The notes under the pieces were generated by a model. The model saw only the letters and a list, made by a program, of their open reading frames with translations, was not told where the DNA came from and searched no databases. A program made the translations under genes and the position numbers. Positions 14,175 through 28,655 of a stretch of 64,000 bases of DNA are shown here, piece after piece. This stretch comes from Vespa crabro (lineage: Eukaryota > Arthropoda > Insecta > Hymenoptera > Vespidae), in contig NC_060957.1 of assembly GCF_910589235.1 (NCBI RefSeq), positions 2,395,598-2,459,597 of the forward strand. Reading direction: 5' to 3'. Within the stretch, counting starts at the first letter, position 1. Every line of letters starts with the position of its first letter.

Positions 14175-14793
14175 GATTATTATTATTATTCTTTATAATA
14201 TTATTCTTGTTTTTAATATTATTATTATTATATTTATTATTCTTGTTACTTTTACTAATATTATATCTATTTTTGTTATTATTATTCTTTTTATTAATAT
14301 TATTATTATTGTTACTATTATTATTGTTATCGTTATTATTATTGTTATTATTATTTTTATTGTTATTGTTATTGTTTTTGTTACTGTTATTGTTATTGTT
14401 ATTGTTATTGTTTTTGTTATTGTTATTGTTATTGTTATTGTTATTGTTATTGTTATTGTTAATCTTATTGTTATTGTTATTTTTATTGTTATTGTTATTG
14501 TTATTGTTATTGTTATTGTTATTGTTATTGTTATTGTTATTGTTATTGTTATTGTTATTGTTATTGTTATTGTTATTGTTATTGTTACTGTTATTGTTAT
14601 TGTTATTGTTATTAATATTATTGTTTTTATTATAATTAATATTATTATTTTTATTATTATTCTTGTTATTCTTATTCTTGTTATTACCATTATTATTGTA
14701 ACTATTGTTATGACTACTCTTGTTATTATTAATAATATTATTAATCATGTTATTATTATTATTATTCTTGTTATTTTTAATATTATTACCCTT

Positions 14794-14858
<65 letters not shown>

Positions 14859-14863
14859 GTTAC

Positions 14864-14898
<35 letters not shown>

Positions 14899-15099
14899 TT
14901 GATAATATTATTCTTGTTACTTTTATTAATATTATATCTATTTATGTTATTATTATTCTTTTTATTAATATTATTATTATTGTTATTATTATTATTGTTA
15001 TCGTTATTATTATTGTTATTATTATTGTTATTGTTATTGTTTTTGTTACTGTTATTGTTATTGTTATTGTTATTGTTTTTGTTATTTTTATTATTATTA

Positions 15100-15116
15100 C
15101 ACTTACATTATTATTC

Positions 15117-15164
<48 letters not shown>

Positions 15165-15798
15165 TTGAGATATTGTTCTTGTTATTAATATTATTATTAT
15201 TATATTTATTAATCTTGTTACTTTTATTAATATTATATCTATTTTTGTTATTATTATTCTTTTTATTAATAATATTATTAATGTTACTATTATTATTGTT
15301 ATCGTTATAATTAATGTTATTTTTATTGTTATTGTAACTGTTATTGTTATTGTTATTGCTATTGCTATTGTTATTGTTATTGTTATTTTATTGTTATGGT
15401 TATTGTTATTAATATTATTGTTACTATTAAAATTAGTATTATTATTTATATTATTATTCTTGTTATTCTTATTCTTGTTATTACCATTATTATTGTAACT
15501 ATTGTTATGAGTACTCTTGTTATTATTAATAATATTATTATTCATGTTATTATTATTATTATTCTTGCTATTTTTATTATTATTACTCTTTCATTATTTT
15601 ACTTATTATTATTATTATTATTATTGTTATTATTATTTTTATTATTATTATTCTTGATAATATTATTCTTGATATTAATCTTATTATTATTATATTTATT
15701 ATTCTTGTTACTGTTATTAATATTATATCTATTATTGTTATTATTATTCCTTTTATTAATATTATTATTATTGTTACTATGATTATTGTTATCGATAC
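15100..15798. repeat. Module Q, copy 4 (unit 7)
   Basis: 7,455 bp after copy 3 and of the same length. The segment near 15316-15360 differs from copy 3 (GTTATTTTTATTG and GTAACTG in place of hexamers). Confidence 0.9.
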
Positions 15799-16130
15799 TA
15801 TTAATGTTATTATTACTGTTATTGTTATTGTTTTTGTTACTGTTATGGTTTATTGTTATTGTTATTGTTATTGTTATTGTTATTGTTATAGTTATTGTTA
15901 TTTTTATTGTTATTGTAACTGTTATTGTTATTGTTATCATTATTATTGTATTGTTATTGTTATTGTTTTTGTTATTGTTATTGTTATTGTTATTGTTATT
16001 GTTATTGTTATTGTTATTTTTATTGTTATTGTTACTGTTACTGTTATTGTTATTGTTATTGTTATTTTTATTGTTATTGTTACTGTTACTGTTATTGTTA
16101 TCATTATTATTATTATTGTTATTATTATTC

Positions 16131-16162
<32 letters not shown>

Positions 16163-16209
16163 GTTAATACTCTTTTTATTATTATTCTTGCTATTGTTAT
16201 TGTAATTAT

Positions 16210-16361
16210 ACTAGTTATTATGAACCTTGTTATTATATTAATTATTATTATTATTATTGTTATAATTATACGTGTAATTATTATTCTTGTTATTATCATT
16301 CTTGTTATTATTCTCATAATAATTATTATTATTATCATACTTCCTATTATTATTCTTGTTT

Positions 16362-16400
<39 letters not shown>

Positions 16401-16436
16401 CCGTTTCTACTATTAATATTGGTATTATTATTAATC

Positions 16437-16468
<32 letters not shown>

Positions 16469-17066
16469 CTTGTTACTATTATTATTAGTATATCTATTAT
16501 TGTCATTATTATTCTTGTTATTATTATTATTAATATTGATATTATTATAATTGTTATTGTTAATGTTATTGTTATTATTATTGTTATTGTTATTGTTATT
16601 GTTATTGTTATTGTTATTGTTATTGTTATTGTTATTGTTATTGATATTGTTATTGTTATTGTTATTGTTATTGTTATTGTTATTGTTATTGTTATTGTTA
16701 TTGTTATTGTTATTGTTATTGTTATTGTTATTGTTATTGTTATTGTTATTGATATTGTTATTGTTATTGTTATTGTTATTGTTATTGTTATTGTTATTGT
16801 TATTGTTATTGTTATTGTTATTGTTATTGTTATTGTTTTTGTTATTGTTATTTTTATTGTTATTGTTATTGTTATTGTTATTGTTATTGTTATTGTTATT
16901 GTTATTGTTATTGTTATTGTTATTGTTATTTTTATTGTTATTGTTATTTTTATTGTTATTGTTACTGTTATTGTTATCGTTAGTATTATAATTATTATTG
17001 TTATTATTATTATCATTATTATTATTATTAGTCTTATTAATCCTGTTGATACTATTCCATTTAGTA

Positions 17067-17109
<43 letters not shown>

Positions 17110-17813
17110 TCTTGTTATAATTATTATTATAATAATTATTATGTTTATTCTTGTTATTCTAATTCTTGTTATTACTATTATTATTGTTTTTCTTGTTATG
17201 ATTATTCTTATTATTATTATTCTTGAAAATATTATTCTTGTTATTATTATTATTAATATTATAATTATTATACTTGTTACTATTATTTTTAGTATATCTA
17301 TTTTTGTCATTATTATTCTTCTTATTTTTATTATTAATATTGATATTATTATTATTGTTATTGTTAATGTTATTGTTATTATTATTGTTATTGTTATTTT
17401 TATTGTTGATGTTATTGTTATTGTTATTGTTATTGCTATTGTTATTGTTATTGTTATAGTTATTGTTATTGTTATTGTTATTGTTATTGCTATTGTTATT
17501 ATTATTATTATTGTTATAGTTATTGTTATTTTTATTGTTATTGTAACTGTTATTGTTATTGTTATCATTATTATTGTTATTGTTATTGTTATTGTTATTG
17601 TTATTGTGATTAATATTATTTTTATTATTATAATTAATATTATTATTTTTATTATTATTCTTGTTATTCTTATTCTTGTTATTACCATTATTATTGTAAC
17701 TATTGTTATGACTATTCTTGTTATAATTAATAATATTATTATTCATGTTATTATTATTATTATTATTGTTATTTTTATTATTATTACTCTTTCATTATTA
17801 TTCTTATTATTAA

Positions 17814-17891
<78 letters not shown>

Positions 17892-18326
17892 GATTATTAT
17901 TATTATTCTTTATAATATTATTCTTGTTTTTAATATTATTATTATTATATTTATTATTCTTGTTACTTTTACTAATATTATATCTATTTTTGTTATTATT
18001 ATTCTTTTTATTAATATTATTATTATTGTTACTATTATTATTGTTATCGTTATTATTATTGTTATTATTATTGTTATTGTTATTGTTATTGTTTTTGTTA
18101 CTGTTATTGTTATTGTTATTGTTATTGTTTTTGTTATTGTTATTGTTATTGTTATTATTACTGTTATTGTTATTGTTATTGTTATTTTTATTGTTATTGT
18201 TACTGTTACTGTTATTGTTATCATTATTATTATTATTGTTATTATTATTCTTGTTATTATTATTATTATTATTAGTATTGTTAATACTATTTTTATTATT
18301 ATTCTTGCTATTGTTATTGTAATTAT
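16210..18326. repeat. Satellite unit 8, family d with P (2117 bp)
   Basis: The box is CCCGTTTCTACT and P is at 16975-17347. It matches unit 4 at +7,455 to +7,461 as far as about 17820. There unit 4 stops early, but unit 8 has a complete half B: a (TTA)n run, TTCTTTATAATATT, a TATCG site and a second hexamer run. It closes with TTAGTATTGTTAATACTA, a variant shared with units 18 and 19. Confidence 0.9.
16975..17347. repeat. Module P, copy 5 (unit 8)
   Basis: The core is at 17043-17062, 7,461 bp from copy 3. It has the family d mark TTATTATACTTG. Confidence 0.92.
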
Positions 18327-19066
18327 ACTAGTTATTATGAACCTTGTTATTATATTTATTATTATTATTATTATTGTTATTATTATACGTGTAATTATTA
18401 TTCTTGTTATTATCATTCTTGTTATTATTCTCATAATAATTATTATTATTTTCATACTTCCTATTATTATTCTTGTTCTTATTATTATTATTATTATTAT
18501 TATTCTTGTTATTATTATTCCCGAAACTACTATTAATATTGCTATTATTATTAATCTTGTTATTATTATTATTATTATTATTCTTGTTATTATTATTATT
18601 AGTATATCTATTTTTGTCATTATTATTCTTGTTATTATTATTATTATTATCGATATTATTATTATTGTTATTGTTATTGTTATTGTTATTGTTATTGTTA
18701 TTGTTATTGTTATTGTTATTGTTATTGTTATTGTTATTGTTATTGTTATTGGTATTGTTATTGTTATTGATATTGTTATTGTTATTGTTATTGTTATTGT
18801 TATTGTTATTGTTATTGTTATTGTTATTGTTATTGTTATTGTTATTGTTATTGTTATTGTTATTAATATTATTGTTATTATTATAATTAATATTATTATT
18901 TTTATTATTATTCTTGTTATTCTTATTCTTGTTATTACCATTATTATTGTAACTATTGTTATGACTATTCTTGTTATAATTAATAATATTATTATTCATG
19001 TTATTATTATTATTATTATTGTTATTTTTATTATTATTACTCTTTCATTATTATTCTTATTATTAA

Positions 19067-19105
<39 letters not shown>

Positions 19106-19498
19106 CATTATTATTATTATTATTATTATTATTCTTTATAATATTATTCTTGTTACTTTTATTAATATTATATCTATTTATGTTATTATTATCCTTTTTA
19201 TTAATATTATTATTATTGTTATTATTATTATTGTTATCGTTATTATTATTGTTATTATTATTGTTATTGTTATTGTTTTTGTTACTGTTATTGTTATTGT
19301 TATTGTTATTGTTATTGTATTTGTTATTGTTATTGTTATTGTTATTGTTATTGTTATTTTTATTGTTATTGTTACTGTTACTGTTATTGTTATCATTATT
19401 ATTATTATTGTTATTATTATTCTTGTTATTATTATTATTATTATTATTATTGTTCATACTCTTTTTATTATTATTCTTGCTATTGTTATTGTAATTAT
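18327..19498. repeat. Satellite unit 9, family b (1172 bp)
   Basis: The box is CCCGAAACTACT. The hexamer run of half A carries a paired interruption, TTGGTATTG then TTGATATTG (about 18750-18770), that recurs in units 19 and 20. The unit closes with TTCATACTC. Its best partner is unit 20, 17,984 bp away and of the same length. Confidence 0.9.
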
Positions 19499-19728
19499 AC
19501 TAGTTACTATGAACCTTGTTATTATATTAATTATTATTATTATTATTGTTATTATTATACGTGTAATTATTATTCTTGTTATTATCATTCTTGTTATTAT
19601 TCTCATAATAATTATTATTATTATCATACTTTCTATTATTATTCCTGTTCTTATTATTATTATTATTATTATTATTCTTGTTATTATTATTCCCGTTACT
19701 AATATTAATATTGTTATTATTATTAATC

Positions 19729-19760
<32 letters not shown>

Positions 19761-20318
19761 CTTGTTACTAATATTATTAGTATATCTATTATTGTCATTA
19801 TTATTCTTGTTATTATTATTATTATTATTGATATTATTATTATTGTTATTGTTATTGTTATTGTTAATGTTATTGTTATTGTTGTTGTTATTGTTATTGT
19901 TATTGTTATTGTTATTGTTATTGTTATTGTTATTGTTATTGTTATTGTTATTGTTATTGTTATTGTTATTGTTATTGTTATTGTTAATCTTATTGTTATT
20001 GTTATTTTTATTGTTATTGTTATTGTTATTGTTATTGTTATTGTTATTGTTATTGTTATTGTTATTGTTATTGTTATTGTTATTGTTATTGTTATTGTTA
20101 TTGTTATTGTTACTGTTATTGTTATTGTTATTGTTATTAATATTATTGTTTTTATTATAATTAATATTATTATTTTCATTATTATTCTTGTTATTCTTAT
20201 TCTTGTTATTACCATTATTATTGTAACTATTGTTATGACTACTCTTGTTATTATTAATAATATTATTAATCATGTTATTATTATTATTATTCTTGTTATT
20301 TTTAATATTATTACCCTT

Positions 20319-20374
<56 letters not shown>

Positions 20375-20383
20375 ATTATTATA

Positions 20384-20423
<40 letters not shown>

Positions 20424-20641
20424 TTGATAATATTATTCTTGTTACTTTTATTAATATTATATCTATTTATGTTATTATTATTCTTTTTATTAATATTATT
20501 ATTATTGTTATTATTATTATTGTTATCGTTATTATTATTGTTATTATTATTGTTATTGTTATTGTTTTTGTTACTGTTATTGTTATTGTTATTGTTATTG
20601 TTTTTGTTATTTTTATTATTATTACACTTACATTATTATTC

Positions 20642-20689
<48 letters not shown>

Positions 20690-21127
20690 TTGAGATATTG
20701 TTCTTGTTATTAATATTATTATTATTATATTTATTAATCTTGTTACTTTTATTAATATTATATCTATTTTTGTTATTATTATTCTTTTTATTAATAATAT
20801 TATTAATGTTACTATTATTATTGTTATCGTTATAATTAATGTTATTTTTATTGTTATTGTAACTGTTATTGTTATTCTTATTGCTATTGCTATTGTTATT
20901 GTTATTGTTATTTTATTGTTATGGTTATTGTTATTAATATTATTGTTACTATTAAAATTAGTATTATTATTTATATTATTATTCTTGTTATTCTTATTCT
21001 TGTTATTACCATTATTATTGTAACTATTGTTATGAGTACTCTTGTTATTATTAATAATATTATTATTCATGTTATTATTATTATTATTCTTGCTATTTTT
21101 ATTATTATTACTCTTTCATTATTTTAC

Positions 21128-21178
<51 letters not shown>

Positions 21179-21654
21179 TTGATAATATTATTCTTGATAT
21201 TAATCTTATTATTATTATATTTATTATTCTTGTTACTGTTATTAATATTATATCTATTATTGTTATTATTATTCCTTTTATTAATATTATTATTATTGTT
21301 ACTATGATTATTGTTATCGATACTATTAATGTTATTATTACTGTTATTGTTATTGTTTTTGTTACTGTTATGGTTATTGTTATTGTTATTGTTATTGTTA
21401 TTGTTATTGTTATAGTTATTGTTATTTTTATTGTTATTGTAACTGTTATTGTTATTGTTATCATTATTATTGTATTGTTATTGTTATTGTTTTTGTTATT
21501 GTTATTGCTATTGTTATTGTTATTGTTATTGTTATTGTTATTTTTATTGTTATTGTTACTGTTACTGTTATTGTTATTGTTATTGTTATTTTTATTGTTA
21601 TTGTTACTGTTACTGTTATTGTTATCATTATTATTATTATTGTTATTATTATTC

Positions 21655-21686
<32 letters not shown>

Positions 21687-21733
21687 GTTAATACTCTTTT
21701 TATTATTATTCTTGCTATTGTTATTGTAATTAT
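19499..21733. repeat. Satellite unit 10, family e with Q (2235 bp)
   Basis: First family e unit: CATACTTTCTATT replaces CATACTTCC, and the box is CCCGTTACTAAT. The hexamer run of half A holds TTGTTAATGTTATTG, then TTGTTGTTG, then TTAATCTTATTG. Q is at 20625-21323. The second half starts the 2,997-bp tandem duplication that continues through unit 11. Confidence 0.9.
20625..21323. repeat. Module Q, copy 5 (unit 10)
   Basis: 12,980 bp after copy 3, with TTCTTGAGATATTG. In place of the usual GTTATTATTATTTTT near 21145 it has an unbroken (TTA)n run. It is followed by GGTTATTG without the extra T. Confidence 0.9.
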
Positions 21734-21885
21734 ACTAGTTATTATGAAGCTTGTTATTATATTAATTATTATTATTATTATTGTTATAATTATACGTGTA
21801 ATTATTATTCTTGTTATTATCATTCTTGTTATTATTCTCATAATAATTATTATTATTATTATACTTCCTATTATTATTCTTGTTT

Positions 21886-21924
<39 letters not shown>

Positions 21925-22495
21925 CCGTTTCTACTATTAATATTGGTATTATTATTAATCTTTTTATTATTATTATTATTATTCTTGTTACTATTATTAT
22001 TAGTATATCTATTATTGTCATTATTATTCTTGTTATTATTATTATTAATATTGATATTATTATAATTGTTATTGTTAATGTTATTGTTATTATTATTGTT
22101 ATTGTTATTGTTATTGTTATTGTTATTGTTATTGTTATTGTTATTGTTATTGTTATTGTTATTGATATTGTTATTGTTATTGTTATTGTTATTGTTATTG
22201 TTATTGTTATTGTTATTGTTATTGTTATTGTTATTGTTATTGTTATTGTTATTGTTATTGTTATTGATATTGTTATTGTTATTGTTATTGTTATTGTTAT
22301 TGTTATTGTTATTGTTATTGTTATTGTTATTGTTATTGTTATTGTTATTGTTTTTGTTATTGTTATTGTTATTGTTATTGTTATTGTTATTGTTATTGTT
22401 ATTGTTATTGTTATTGTTATTGTTATTGTTATTGTTATTGTTATTGTTATTTTTATTGTTATTGTTATTTTTATTGTTATTGTTACTGTTATTGT

Positions 22496-22587
22496 TATCG
22501 TTAGTATTATAATTATTATTGTTATTATTATTATCATTATTATTATTATTAGTCTTATTAATCCTGTTGATACTATTCCATTTAGTA

Positions 22588-22630
<43 letters not shown>

Positions 22631-22868
22631 TCTTGTTATAATTATTATTATAATAATTATTATGTTTATTCTTGTTATTCTAATTCTTGTTATTACTATT
22701 ATTATTGTTTTTCTTGTTATGATTATTCTTATTATTATTATTCTTGAAAATATTATTCTTGTTATTATTATTATTAATATTATAATTATTATTCTTGTTA
22801 CTATTATTTTTAGTATATCTATTTTTGTCATTATTATTCTTCTTATTTTTATTATTAATATTGATATT
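22496..22868. repeat. Module P, copy 6 (unit 11)
   Basis: The core is at 22564-22583. It lies in a d unit but has TTATTATTCTTG, as in c units, where other d copies have TTATTATACTTG. It is a mixed copy. Confidence 0.92.
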
Positions 22869-23315
22869 ATTATTATTGTTATTGTTAATGTTATTGTTAT
22901 TATTATTGTTATTGTTATTTTTATTGTTGATGTTATTGTTATTGTTATTGTTATTGCTATTATTATTGTTATTGTTATAGTTATTGTTATTGTTATTGTT
23001 ATTGTTATTGCTATTGTTATTATTATTATTATTGTTATAGTTATTGTTATTGTTATTGTTATTGTTATTGTTATTGTTATTGTTATTGTTATTGTTATTG
23101 TTATTGTTACTGTTATTGTTATTGTTATTGTTATTAATATTATTGTTTTTATTATAATTAATATTATTATTTTTATTATTATTCTTGTTATTCTTATTCT
23201 TGTTATTACCATTATTATTGTAACTATTGTTATGACTACTCTTGTTATTATTAATAATATTATTAATCATGTTATTATTATTATTATTCTTGTTATTTTT
23301 AATATTATTACCCTT

Positions 23316-23371
<56 letters not shown>

Positions 23372-23380
23372 ATTATTATA

Positions 23381-23420
<40 letters not shown>

Positions 23421-23621
23421 TTGATAATATTATTCTTGTTACTTTTATTAATATTATATCTATTTATGTTATTATTATTCTTTTTATTAATATTATTATT
23501 ATTGTTATTATTATTATTGTTATCGTTATTATTATTGTTATTATTATTGTTATTGTTATTGTTTTTGTTACTGTTATTGTTATTGTTATTGTTATTGTTT
23601 TTGTTATTTTTATTATTATTA

Positions 23622-23638
23622 CACTTACATTATTATTC

Positions 23639-23686
<48 letters not shown>

Positions 23687-24320
23687 TTGAGATATTGTTC
23701 TTGTTATTAATATTATTATTATTATATTTATTAATCTTGTTACTTTTATTAATATTATATCTATTTTTGTTATTATTATTCTTTTTATTAATAATATTAT
23801 TAATGTTACTATTATTATTGTTATCGTTATTATTAATGTTATTTTTATTGTTATTGTAACTGTTATTGTTATTCTTATTGCTATTGCTATTGTTATTGTT
23901 ATTGTTATTTTATTGTTATGGTTATTGTTATTAATATTATTGTTACTATTAAAATTAGTATTATTATTTATATTATTATTCTTGTTATTCTTATTCTTGT
24001 TATTACCATTATTATTGTAACTATTGTTATGAGTACTCTTGTTATTATTAATAATATTATTATTCATGTTATTATTATTATTATTCTTGCTATTTTTATT
24101 ATTATTACTCTTTCATTATTTTACTTATTATTATTATTATTATTATTGTTATTATTATTTTTATTATTATTATTCTTGATAATATTATTCTTGATATTAA
24201 TCTTATTATTATTATATTTATTATTCTTGTTACTGTTATTAATATTATATCTATTATTGTTATTATTATTCCTTTTATTAATATTATTATTATTGTTACT
24301 ATGATTATTGTTATCGATAC
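23622..24320. repeat. Module Q, copy 6 (unit 11)
   Basis: 2,997 bp after copy 5. TTATCGTTATTATTAATG near 23822 replaces TTATCGTTATAATTAATG. It is followed by GGTTTATTG with the extra T of copies 3 and 4, so the local offset rises to 2,998. Confidence 0.9.
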
Positions 24321-24652
24321 TATTAATGTTATTATTACTGTTATTGTTATTGTTTTTGTTACTGTTATGGTTTATTGTTATTGTTATTGTTATTGTTATT
24401 GTTATTGTTATAGTTATTGTTATTTTTATTGTTATTGTAACTGTTATTGTTATTGTTATCATTATTATTGTATTGTTATTGTTATTGTTTTTGTTATTGT
24501 TATTGTTATTGTTATTGTTATTGTTATTGTTATTGTTATTTTTATTGTTATTGTTACTGTTACTGTTATTGTTATTGTTATTGTTATTTTTATTGTTATT
24601 GTTACTGTTACTGTTATTGTTATCATTATTATTATTATTGTTATTATTATTC

Positions 24653-24684
<32 letters not shown>

Positions 24685-24731
24685 GTTAATACTCTTTTTA
24701 TTATTATTCTTGCTATTGTTATTGTAATTAT

Positions 24732-24883
24732 ACTAGTTATTATGAACCATGTTATTATATTAATTATTATTATTATTATTGTTATAATTATACGTGTAAT
24801 TATTATTCTTGTTATTATCATTCTTGTTATTATTCTCATAATAATTATTATTATTATCATACTTCCTATTATTATTCTTGTTT

Positions 24884-24922
<39 letters not shown>

Positions 24923-24958
24923 CCGTTTCTACTATTAATATTGGTATTATTATTAATC

Positions 24959-24990
<32 letters not shown>

Positions 24991-25582
24991 CTTGTTACTA
25001 TTATTATTAGTATATCTATTATTGTCATTATTATTCTTGTTATTATTATTATTAATATTGATATTATTATAATTGTTATTGTTAATGTTATTGTTATTAT
25101 TATTGTTATTGTTATTGTTATTGTTATTGTTATTGTTATTGTTATTGTTATTGTTATTGTTATTGATATTGTTATTGTTATTGTTATTGTTATTGTTATT
25201 GTTATTGTTATTGTTATTGTTATTGTTATTGTTATTGTTATTGTTATTGTTATTGTTATTGTTATTGATATTGTTATTGTTATTGTTATTGTTATTGTTA
25301 TTGTTATTGTTATTGTTATTGTTATTGTTATTGTTATTGTTATTGTTATTGTTTTTGTTATTGTTATTTTTATTGTTATTGTTATTGTTATTGTTATTGT
25401 TATTGTTATTGTTATTGTTATTGTTATTGTTATTGTTATTGTTATTTTTATTGTTATTGTTATTTTTATTGTTATTGTTACTGTTATTGTTATCGTTAGT
25501 ATTATAATTATTATTGTTATTATTATTATCATTATTATTATTATTAGTCTTATTAATCCTGTTGATACTATTCCATTTAGTA

Positions 25583-25625
<43 letters not shown>

Positions 25626-26329
25626 TCTTGTTATAATTATTATTATAATAATTATTATGTTTATTCTTGTTATTCTAATTCTTGTTATTACTATTATTAT
25701 TGTTTTTCTTGTTATGATTATTCTTATTATTATTATTCTTGAAAATATTATTCTTGTTATTATTATTATTAATATTATAATTATTATACTTGTTACTATT
25801 ATTTTTAGTATATCTATTTTTGTCATTATTATTCTTCTTATTTTTATTATTAATATTGATATTATTATTATTGTTATTGTTAATGTTATTGTTATTATTA
25901 TTGTTATTGTTATTTTTATTGTTGATGTTATTGTTATTGTTATTGTTATTGCTATTGTTATTGTTATTGTTATAGTTATTGTTATTGTTATTGTTATTGT
26001 TATTGCTATTGTTATTATTATTGTTATTGTTATAGTTATTGTTATTTTTATTGTTATTGTAACTGTTATTGTTATTGTTATCATTATTATTGTTATTGTT
26101 ATTGTTATTGTTATTGTTATTGTGATTAATATTATTTTTATTATTATAATTAATATTATTATTTTTATTATTATTCTTGTTATTCTTATTCTTGTTATTA
26201 CCATTATTATTGTAACTATTGTTATGACTATTCTTGTTATAATTAATAATATTATTATTCATGTTATTATTATTATTATTATTGTTATTTTTATTATTAT
26301 TACTCTTTCATTATTATTCTTATTATTAA

Positions 26330-26363
<34 letters not shown>

Positions 26364-26410
26364 GTTAATACTCTTTTTATTATTATTCTTGCTATTGTTA
26401 TTGTAATTAT
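24732..26410. repeat. Satellite unit 12, family d with P (1679 bp)
   Basis: Copy of unit 4 at +15,977 bp with the same length, the ATGAACCATG variant and the same truncated half B. P is at 25491-25863. The P tail has TTGTTGATGTTATTG near 25920, as in units 8 and 11, where unit 4 has plain hexamers. So unit 12 agrees with unit 4 in layout but with unit 8 in this marker. Confidence 0.9.
25491..25863. repeat. Module P, copy 7 (unit 12)
   Basis: The core is at 25559-25578, 15,977 bp from copy 3 and with the same marks. Confidence 0.92.
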
Positions 26411-26562
26411 ACTAGTTATTATGAACCTTGTTATTATATTAATTATTATTATTATTATTGTTATTATTATACGTGTAATTATTATTCTTTTTATTATCAT
26501 TCTTGTTATTATTCTCATAATAATTATTATTATTATCATACTTCCTATTATTATTCTTGTTT

Positions 26563-26595
<33 letters not shown>

Positions 26596-26646
26596 TTGTT
26601 ATTATTATTCCCGTTACTACTATTAATATTGTTATTATTATTAATC

Positions 26647-26678
<32 letters not shown>

Positions 26679-27086
26679 CTTGTTACTATTATTATTAGTA
26701 TATCTATTATTGTCATTATTATTCTTGTTATTATTATTATTAATATTGATATTATTATAATTGTTATTGTTAATGTTATTGTTATTATTATTGTTATTGT
26801 TATTGTTATTGTTATTGTTATTGTTATTGTTATTGTTATTGTTATTGTTATTGTTATTGATATTGTTATTGTTATTGTTATTGTTATTGTTATTGTTATT
26901 GTGATTAATATTATTGTTATTATTATAATTAATATTATTATTTTTATTATTATTCCTGTTATTCTTATTCTTGTTATTACTATTATTATTGTAACTATTG
27001 TTATGACTATTCTTGTTATAATTAATAATATTATTATTCATGTTATTATTATTATTATTATTGTTATTTTTATTATTATTACTCTT

Positions 27087-27176
<90 letters not shown>

Positions 27177-27594
27177 TTTATAATATTATTCTTGTTTTTA
27201 ATATTATTATTATTATATTTATTATTCTTGTTACTTTTACTAATATTATATCTATTTTTGTTATTATTATTCTTTTTATTAATATTATTATTATTGTTAC
27301 TATTATTATTGTTATCGTTATTATTATTGTTATTATTATTGTTATTGTTATTGTTTTTGTTACTGTTATTGTTATTGTTATTGTTATTGTTATTGTTTTT
27401 ATTATTGTTATTGTTATTGTTATTATTACTGTTATTGTTATTGTTATTGTTATTTTTATTGTTATTGTTACTGTTACTGTTATTGTTATCATTATTATTA
27501 TTATTGTTATTATTATTCTTGTTATTATTATTATTATTATTAATATTGTTAATTCTATTTTTATTATTATTCTTGCTATTGTTATTGTAATTAT
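26411..27594. repeat. Satellite unit 13, family a (1184 bp)
   Basis: Opens the third a-b-c-d round. Its marks are those of unit 1, including TTGATATTG in the hexamer run, except that AATATTGTTATT replaces AATATTGGTATT. Also, half B has TTACTATTATTATTG where most units have TTACCATT. Pure (ATT)n fills about 27089-27175. Confidence 0.9.
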
Positions 27595-28198
27595 ACTAGT
27601 TATTATGAACCTTGTTATTATATTTATTATTATTATTATTATTGTTATTATTATACGTGTAATTATTATTCTTGTTATTATCATTCTTGTTATTATTCTC
27701 ATAATAATTATTATTATTTTCATACTTCCTATTATTATTCTTGTTCTTATTATTATTATTATTATTATTATTCTTGTTATTATTATTCCCGAAACTACTA
27801 TTAATATTGCTATTATTATTAATCTTGTTATTATTTTTATTATTATTATTCTTGTTACTATTATTATTAGTATATCTATTTTTGTCATTATTATTCTTGT
27901 TATTATTATTATTATTATCGATATTATTATTATTGTTATTGTTATTGTTATTGTTATTGTTATTGTTATTGTTATTGTTATTGTTATTGTTATTGTTATT
28001 GTTATTGTTATTGTTATTAATATTATTGTTTTTATTATAATTAATATTATTATTTTTATTATTATTCTTGTTATTCTTATTCTTGTTATTACCATTATTA
28101 TTGTAACTATTGTTATGACTACTCTTGTTATTATTAATAATATTATTAATCATGTTATTATTATTATTATTCTTGTTATTTTTATTATTATTACTCTT

Positions 28199-28297
<99 letters not shown>

Positions 28298-28655
28298 TTG
28301 ATAATATTATTCTTGTTACTTTTATTAATATTATATCTATTTATGTTATTATTATTCTTTTTTTTAATATTATTATTATTGTTATTATTATTATTGTTAT
28401 CGTTATTATTATTGTTATTATTATTGTTATTGTTATTGTTTTTGTTACTGTTATTGTTATTGTTATTGTTATTGTTTTTGTTATTGTTATTGTTATTGTT
28501 ATTGTTATTGTTATTTTTATTGTTATTGTTACTGTTACTGTTATTGTAATCATTATTATTATTATTGTTATTATTATTCTTGTTATTATTATTGTTATTA
28601 TTATTATTGTTCATACTCTTTTTATTATTATTCTTTCTATTGTTATTGTAATTAT
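27595..28655. repeat. Satellite unit 14, family b (1061 bp)
   Basis: Same length as unit 6 at +15,977 bp. It reads CTCATAATAATT where units 2, 6 and 17 read CTCCTAATAATT. Its (TTA)n tract at 28201-28296 is uninterrupted for 96 bp, the longest pure trimer tract I found, whereas unit 6 has point changes at the same place. It shares the run of eight T. Confidence 0.9.
28201..28296. repeat. Pure (ATT)n tract, 96 bp
   Basis: Thirty-two uninterrupted ATT triplets in half B of unit 14. Comparable tracts lie at 3693-3782 (90 bp), about 11112-11198, about 27089-27175 and about 34512-34598. They always occupy the same place, between CTCTTTCATT or TTCTTATTATTAATATT and TTCTTGATAATATT or TTCTTTATAATATT. 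Confidence 0.9.

Larger units (their letters stand above)
12679..16209. repeat. Satellite unit 7, family c, compound with P and Q (3531 bp)
   Basis: Copy of unit 3 at +7,455 bp with identical overall length. P is at 13258-13630 and Q at 15100-15798. There are small patches of difference. Near 15316 it has GTTATTTTTATTG where unit 3 (near 7861) has uninterrupted hexamers, and near 14860 it has GTTACTATT where unit 3 has ATAATTATT. Patches without a length change suggest local sequence exchange between copies. Confidence 0.9.
21734..24731. repeat. Satellite unit 11, family d with P and Q (2998 bp)
   Basis: The landmark is followed by ATGAAGCTT, a change seen only here. The box is CCCGTTTCTACT, P is at 22496-22868 and Q at 23622-24320. 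Its (TTA)n run after TTAATCTTT is 9 bp shorter than in unit 12. A join inside the hexamer run at about 23040-23108 carries it from a P tail into the half-B type of unit 7. Confidence 0.9.
20130..26040. repeat. Tandem duplication with 2,997-bp offset
   Basis: Half B, Q, family d landmark and P follow each other twice. The offsets are 2,997 for the Q starts (20625, 23622), 2,998 for landmarks (21734, 24732) and 2,995 for P cores (22564, 25559). The edges lie in hexamer runs and cannot be placed exactly by eye. Confidence 0.88.
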
